NCBI GenBank assembly: GCA_036489565.1
Contig: DASXFN010000019.1
Location: 1-64,000, forward strand
Origin: JAICKN01 sp036489565
GTDB taxonomy: Bacteria > Acidobacteriota > Terriglobia > Terriglobales > Acidobacteriaceae
Reading direction: 5' to 3'
Length of the DNA stretch: 64,000 nucleotides
Positions 60,245 through 64,000 of the stretch are shown one piece after another. A program made the position numbers and the translations under genes. Within the stretch, counting starts at the first letter, position 1, and each line of letters starts with the position of its first letter. A model generated the notes under the pieces. That model was not told the origin of the DNA. It did not search any database and worked only from the letters and a program-made list of their open reading frames with translations.

Positions 60245-60946
60245 ATGAGCCTTAAAGCTAACCTCGAAGCAATCATCTATGCGGCGGAAACGCCCATCAC
60301 GCTCGATGCGATCATCCATTTAGTGAAGAGTTCCGTAATCGCCGAAGGCGCCGCGGATGACGCCGAAGTCAAATCGCGAGTGCGCGCCGGACTTGAGGAA
60401 TTAATCGCCGAGTACGGCGCCAGCACCCATGGGATTGAAATTCGCCAGATTGCCGGTGGCTATCGCATGTCCACCAAGCCCGAGCAGCATGATTTGGTGC
60501 GCGATTTCGCCAAGAGTCTCAAGCCGCCCATCCGCCTCTCGCTGCCCGCACTTGAAACGCTGGCCGTAATCGCCTACAAGCAGCCGGTCACCGTCCCGGA
60601 GATCAACGAAATTCGCGGCGTGGATGCCGGCGGAGTAATAGGCACGCTGCTCGATCGGAAGCTCATCACCACGGCAGGCCGCAAAGCCGTCATCGGCAGG
60701 CCCATCTTGTACAAGACTACAAAGGAATTCCTGCTGCGCTTTGGATTGAAAGATGTCAACGAACTTCCCAGCATGGAAGAATTTGAAAAGCTCGTCGCGG
60801 AGTCGTTCCAGGGAGACTTGCTTCCGCCGGATACCAGTTCCTCTCAGCAAGAGCCAGAGAGCGCAGCACCAGAATCATCTCAGGAGCCGGAGCACGTCCT
60901 CGCTCGAACCCAAACCGATTCAAACGAGGAAAGCTCAGAAAAATAA
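60245..60946 (+). CDS. scpB: Segregation and condensation protein B
   Basis: ScpB dimerises and stabilises the Smc-ScpA complex. The 233-residue protein has two winged-helix domains: LKANLEAIIYAAETPITLDAI at the start, GIEIRQIAGGYRMSTKPEQHDLVRDF, then LSLPALETLAVIAYKQPVTVPEINEIRGVDAGGVIGTLLDRKLI, the family's strongest motif. The C-terminal 40 residues are Ser/Glu-rich and probably disordered (about 195-233). It follows scpA, with a second, shorter repeat between it and the pseudouridine synthase gene. Confidence 0.95.
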   Translation: MSLKANLEAIIYAAETPITLDAIIHLVKSSVIAEGAADDAEVKSRVRAGLEELIAEYGASTHGIEIRQIAGGYRMSTKPEQHDLVRDFAKSLKPPIRLSLPALETLAVIAYKQPVTVPEINEIRGVDAGGVIGTLLDRKLITTAGRKAVIGRPILYKTTKEFLLRFGLKDVNELPSMEEFEKLVAESFQGDLLPPDTSSSQQEPESAAPESSQEPEHVLARTQTDSNEESSEK

Positions 60947-60964
60947 TTTGTCATCTTAAATAGA

Positions 60965-60992
60965 TTGTCATCCTGAGCGAAGCGAAGGACCC
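60965..60992. repeat. Short TTGTCATCCTGAGCG module without hairpin
   Basis: The head TTGTCATCCTGAGCGAAG runs directly into the tail sequence CGAAGGACCC, without the intervening hairpin seen at 51299 and 60161. It lies between scpB and the pseudouridine synthase gene, and a partial head (TTTGTCATC) precedes it near 60947. Confidence 0.8.
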
Positions 60993-61057
60993 ATGCAACT
61001 GGCGCCGCCTCAAAAGCCTGCCCAACCTCCGCTGCGGTAAACTAAAAGCTAAAACTC

Positions 61058-61801
61058 ATGCCCGCTGAACGCCTGCAAAAAATTATCGCTGCCGCCGGAG
61101 TCGCTTCGCGCCGCAAGGCCGAGCAACTGATTTCCGGCGGGCTCGTCTCCGTAAACGGCCAAGTCGTCACCGAACTCGGCACCAAGGCCGACGCAGAGCA
61201 GGACCACATCCGCGTCAACGGAAAGCTGTTGCAAGGCGCCGAACGCCATGTTTACCTGCTCATGAACAAGCCCAAGGGATACGTCACAACCGTGAGTGAC
61301 CCGGAAAAACGCCCGACAGTCATGGATTTAGTGCGAGGCGTCGGCGCGCGCGTGTATCCTGTCGGCCGCCTCGATTACGCCAGCGAAGGATTGTTGCTGC
61401 TCACCAACGACGGCGAACTCGCGGCTTCTTTAATGAAGGCTGCATCGCACGTACCGAAAACTTATCTGGTAAAAGTTGCCGGTGTTCCTACAGTTGGCGA
61501 TCTGGCGAAGCTGCGTGCGGGAATTACCATCCGCAGCAAAGACGGCAGGAGAACGCGGACCGCCCCCGCCAAAATTCAAGCCGTGCGCGAAGCCAACAAT
61601 CCCTGGTTTGAAGTTACTTTGATCGAAGGCAAAAACCGCCAAATTCGCCACATGTTCGAAGAAGTCGGCCACCACGTGGAGAAAATCAAGCGTGTAAAGT
61701 ACGGCCCATTCCAACTCGATGTGCATCCCGGAAAGTTCCGGCATTTAACGCTGCAAGAAGTGGCAAAGCTAAAAGCATCTTTAAAGAAGAAACCCGCATA
61801 A
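61058..61801 (+). CDS. rluB: rRNA pseudouridine synthase (RluB/RsuA family)
   Basis: This enzyme isomerises a uridine in ribosomal RNA. The 247-residue protein has an N-terminal S4 RNA-binding domain (ERLQKIIAAAGVASRRKAEQLISGGLVSVNGQVV) and the catalytic domain with GRLDYASEGLLLLTNDGELA, which carries the catalytic Asp. EGKNRQIRHMFEEVGHHVEKIKRVKYGPFQLD follows. RluB (23S) and RsuA (16S) cannot be separated with certainty; position after scpAB favours RluB. The S4 domain begins at once, so the start at 61058 is reliable. Confidence 0.93.
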   Translation: MPAERLQKIIAAAGVASRRKAEQLISGGLVSVNGQVVTELGTKADAEQDHIRVNGKLLQGAERHVYLLMNKPKGYVTTVSDPEKRPTVMDLVRGVGARVYPVGRLDYASEGLLLLTNDGELAASLMKAASHVPKTYLVKVAGVPTVGDLAKLRAGITIRSKDGRRTRTAPAKIQAVREANNPWFEVTLIEGKNRQIRHMFEEVGHHVEKIKRVKYGPFQLDVHPGKFRHLTLQEVAKLKASLKKKPA

Positions 61802-61835
61802 AAAAAGACGTTTAGGAAGATTTTTAATCTTGCAG

Positions 61836-61863
61836 CCCTCTGTGTCTCAGTGCCTCTGTGGTT
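61836..61863. repeat. CAGAG-type intergenic repeat copy
   Basis: On the minus strand this reads AACCACAGAGGCACTGAGACACAGAGGG; its ends equal the copy at 56449-56476. It lies between the convergent rluB and mutM genes. Confidence 0.45.
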
Positions 61864-61871
61864 AAAAAGTC

Positions 61872-62759
61872 TCACTGCTGGCATTTCGGACAATAATGAC
61901 TACTTCGCCCTCCAATCACAATGCGCTTGATTGGCGTCTTGCACACCAAGCAAGGCTCACCTTCTCTTCCATATACCCGGTGCTGGAGCTGAAAGAATCC
62001 TTCTTTACCGTCCGCGTCCACGTAATCAGAAATCGAAGACCCGCCCAGCTTAATCGCCTCGCGCAGCACTTCCTTGATCGCACGATGTAATTTAGCCAAT
62101 TCCTCCCGCGTTAACGAGGCCGCCCGCCGTCGCGGGCGAATCTCTGCCCGAAACAAAGACTCATCGGCATAAATGTTCCCGACTCCCCGCAGCAATTTCT
62201 GGTTCAGCAGCGCACTCTTGATGAACACCTTGCGCCCGCGAAACAGCTCCACAAATCGTTCCAGATCCACATCGAGAGGCTCAACGCCGCCAGCATCAAA
62301 ATCCGCAGTAGTGACAATGCTCAACCGTCCAAAACGTCGCGGATCAACAAATCGAAGCTCGCGCCCCGAAGCCAGCCGGGCGATCGCGTGCGTATGCTTG
62401 GCAATCTCATCGTCAGGAGCGCAAACCTGCAACCTCCCCGTCATCCCCAAGTGCACGACCCACTGCGCCCGCTCCAATCTCGATGGAGGCGCAGGCGTCC
62501 CCGTCAGTGCAGCCCTAACCCCGGCACGACCCGTTGCGCGACCCTTCCTGTCCGTACCTCCCGCCAGGTCAAACACAATATGCTTTCCTTCGCGCCGCAC
62601 CGCTTCAATCTGCTTACCTTCAAGCGCCTCGGCAATCTCCTTCGCCGATGATTTCAACGGCTCCGGCTTCTCTCCCAGCCAAACGTCTTCAATCACGTCC
62701 CCAGTAACGCGCTTCGCCAGGCCGCGCGCAATAGTCTCAACTTCAGGCAATTCGGGCAT
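61872..62759 (-). CDS. mutM: Formamidopyrimidine-DNA glycosylase
   Basis: MutM (Fpg) removes 8-oxoguanine and ring-opened purines and nicks the DNA. The 295 residues from the ATG at 62759 begin PELPEVETIARGL, so Pro2 is the Schiff-base nucleophile and Glu3 is in place; this fixes the start over the open frame up to 62774. The helix-two-turn-helix region (LLNQKLLRGVGNIYADESLFRAEIRP) is present. The C-terminal zinc finger has CLVCKTPIKRIVIGGRSSHYCPKC with four Cys. An insert around 75-95 (GTDRKGRATGRAGVRAALTG) is longer than in E. coli MutM. It is convergent with rluB and divergent from purA. Confidence 0.96.
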   Translation of the reverse strand: MPELPEVETIARGLAKRVTGDVIEDVWLGEKPEPLKSSAKEIAEALEGKQIEAVRREGKHIVFDLAGGTDRKGRATGRAGVRAALTGTPAPPSRLERAQWVVHLGMTGRLQVCAPDDEIAKHTHAIARLASGRELRFVDPRRFGRLSIVTTADFDAGGVEPLDVDLERFVELFRGRKVFIKSALLNQKLLRGVGNIYADESLFRAEIRPRRRAASLTREELAKLHRAIKEVLREAIKLGGSSISDYVDADGKEGFFQLQHRVYGREGEPCLVCKTPIKRIVIGGRSSHYCPKCQQ

Positions 62760-62975
62760 AAGAGTGGCTTCCAACCCCAGATATTGATTCAGCTTTTATG
62801 TGTCAGGATTGTAAATTTCGATGGCAGTAATGCGATTTTTACAACATTCATCCCTGAGACTCGTAGTCAGAAACTGTTGTATCATTAGCAGTACTCAGCC
62901 TGTCCCGAATTTTCCCTGTAATTTTAAATTTCAGATGTTTCGTTCGGGATTGCGTGCGCAATATCAAAATTAGTG

Positions 62976-62991
62976 TGGCTGAGATCAGCCA
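62976..62991. promoter_or_regulatory. Dyad TGGCTGAGATCAGCCA just before purA
   Basis: Seven-base arms TGGCTGA and TCAGCCA flank two bases, ending 11 bases before the purA ATG, where a ribosome site would be. A larger TCCCGAA / TTCGGGA pair (62903-62909, 62943-62949) lies upstream. Either could act as operator or as an mRNA hairpin hiding the start. No known consensus was matched. Confidence 0.4.
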
Positions 62992-63001
62992 ACCACTTTA
63001 C

Positions 63002-64000
63002 ATGGAGTCAAGATTGAAGAAGGGCAAAGCGGCGGTCATTATCGGCGCGCAGTGGGGAGACGAAGGGAAGGGCAAGATTGTTGACGTCCTCTCGGAAAAT
63101 TTCCCCGTGGTCGCGCGATACGCGGGCGGACACAATGCCGGCCACACCGTCATTATTCACGGCAAGAAGTTTATTTTACAGTTGGTGCCCTGCGGCGTTC
63201 TGCGGCCCGGCTGCATCAGCGTCATTGGCAACGGCGTGGTGCTTGATCCCATGGCGTTCCTCAAAGAAGTTGGCACGCTTCGCGACGCGGGCGTGCAGGT
63301 GGATGGCAATCTGTTCGTCAGCAATCGCGCCCATGTGATTCTTCCTTACCATCGCATGATCGAGCTGGCATCGGAGAACGCTCCGGGCCGGGTAAAAATC
63401 GGCACTACTTCGCGTGGCATCGGTCCTGCCTATGAAGACAAAATGGGCCGCCGCGGCCTGCGCGTTGCCGATATGTTCGATTTGTCCTTGTTGCGCAAGC
63501 ACATTGAAAATGCCTGCCACGAAAAGAACATGATCGCCCACGCGTTGTTCAATACCGAACCGCTGGACGCCGCCAAAATCTACGACGAATATGCCGCAAT
63601 TTCCACCAAAATCGCGCCCTTCGTGCGTGACACGGCGGTGCTGCTGAACAAGTCGCTGGCCGAAGGCAAATCCATTATTTTCGAAGGCGCTCAAGGGACG
63701 ATGCTCGACATTGACCACGGCACCTATCCTTTTGTGACTTCCTCGAGCGCAACCTCAGGTGGCGCCGCGATTGGAACCGGCATCGCTCCGACCGCCATCA
63801 ACACCGTGATCGGAGTCACCAAGGCCTACTGCACTCGCGTCGGCGAAGGCCCGTTCCCATCCGAAATTATGGACGCCACCGGCGAGCGCCTGCGCGCCCT
63901 CGGCAACGAGTACGGCGCCGTCACCGGACGGCCGCGCCGTTGTGGCTGGCTCGATCTGCCCTTACTCCGCTATTCCAGCATGATCAATGGATTTTCATGG
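63002..64000 (+). CDS. purA: Adenylosuccinate synthetase (3' end beyond window)
   Basis: PurA joins IMP and aspartate using GTP, the first step from IMP to AMP. The visible 333 residues start MESRLKKGKAAVIIGAQWGDEGKGKIVD, where QWGDEGKGK is the P-loop with the catalytic Asp. ARYAGGHNAGHTV carries the catalytic His. GTTSRGIGPAYEDK, FEGAQGTMLDIDHGTYPFVTSS and TRVGEGPFPSE are also intact. The frame is open to base 64000, so roughly 100 residues are missing. The only ATG fitting the family start is at 63002, without an obvious Shine-Dalgarno site. Confidence 0.96.
   Translation, partial: MESRLKKGKAAVIIGAQWGDEGKGKIVDVLSENFPVVARYAGGHNAGHTVIIHGKKFILQLVPCGVLRPGCISVIGNGVVLDPMAFLKEVGTLRDAGVQVDGNLFVSNRAHVILPYHRMIELASENAPGRVKIGTTSRGIGPAYEDKMGRRGLRVADMFDLSLLRKHIENACHEKNMIAHALFNTEPLDAAKIYDEYAAISTKIAPFVRDTAVLLNKSLAEGKSIIFEGAQGTMLDIDHGTYPFVTSSSATSGGAAIGTGIAPTAINTVIGVTKAYCTRVGEGPFPSEIMDATGERLRALGNEYGAVTGRPRRCGWLDLPLLRYSSMINGFSW

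Noticed and set aside
1..64000. CRISPR arrays, prophage, IS elements, tRNA or rRNA genes
   Set aside because: No regularly spaced direct repeats, transposase or integrase ORFs, cloverleaf-like tRNA sequences or rRNA stretches were recognised by reading.

Overview
This 64 kb window is a chromosomal stretch from a Gram-negative bacterium, most probably an Acidobacteriota of the class Terriglobia (Koribacter/Sulfotelmatobacter-like). This is inferred from gene content and style, not from any search. The signs are futalosine-pathway menaquinone genes, a TonB protein with a Gly-rich linker, lspA next to ileS, a scpA-scpB-pseudouridine synthase run, many weak or absent Shine-Dalgarno sites, and intergenic hairpin repeats built on the head TTGTCATCCTGAGCG. 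Nearly all of it is core or housekeeping DNA. I see no phage, IS element, CRISPR array, rRNA or tRNA.

Layout. 1-6.3 kb (minus strand): the start of bioY, a His-rich one-helix miniprotein, an exported Xaa-Pro peptidase, a BcsA-like glycosyltransferase, mqnC, a DedA/VTT membrane protein and mqnA. 6.3-10.7 kb (plus): dprA, topA and a hypothetical. 10.7-16.9 kb: an Mla-type ABC pair (mlaF, mlaE), truncated haemoglobin, an EF-P-like factor, a cold-shock protein with terminator, murA and murQ. 16.9-20.7 kb: murQ overlaps a beta-lactamase-fold hydrolase, which is divergent from a secreted fusion of a beta-lactamase-fold domain with an exo-muramidase (NamZ) domain. Together these form a plausible MurNAc recovery locus. 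20.7-26.6 kb: two small unknowns, then an HD-GYP response regulator divergent from a large multisensor hybrid histidine kinase. 26.6-32.8 kb: an ArsR regulator, a SPOR protein, slipin and NfeD, NDH-2 and an M48 protease.

32.9-38.1 kb: an ECF sigma/ZAS anti-sigma pair with a possible 33-codon micro-ORF downstream, then a divergent GAF-like unknown protein and an Slt-type lytic transglycosylase. 38.1-42.1 kb: two tandem lspA copies and ileS. 42.3-50 kb: tonB, murI, proB-proA, a stand-alone WYL-like protein, serB and the large subunit of methylmalonyl-CoA mutase. 50.2-56.4 kb: glyQ, glyS and ppdK. 56.7-64 kb: a hypothetical, an M50 protease, trpS, scpA, scpB, a pseudouridine synthase, mutM and the 5' part of purA.

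The most interesting items are the muramidase/hydrolase fusion beside murQ, the tandem lspA pair, the modular hairpin repeats that sit between genes inside operons (glyQ/glyS, scpA/scpB, scpB/rluB), an MlaF ATPase with Ser in place of the catalytic Walker B Glu, and clustered CCAAGTA sites in the sigma-factor intergenic region. I found no clearly new multi-gene system such as a defence or secretion island.
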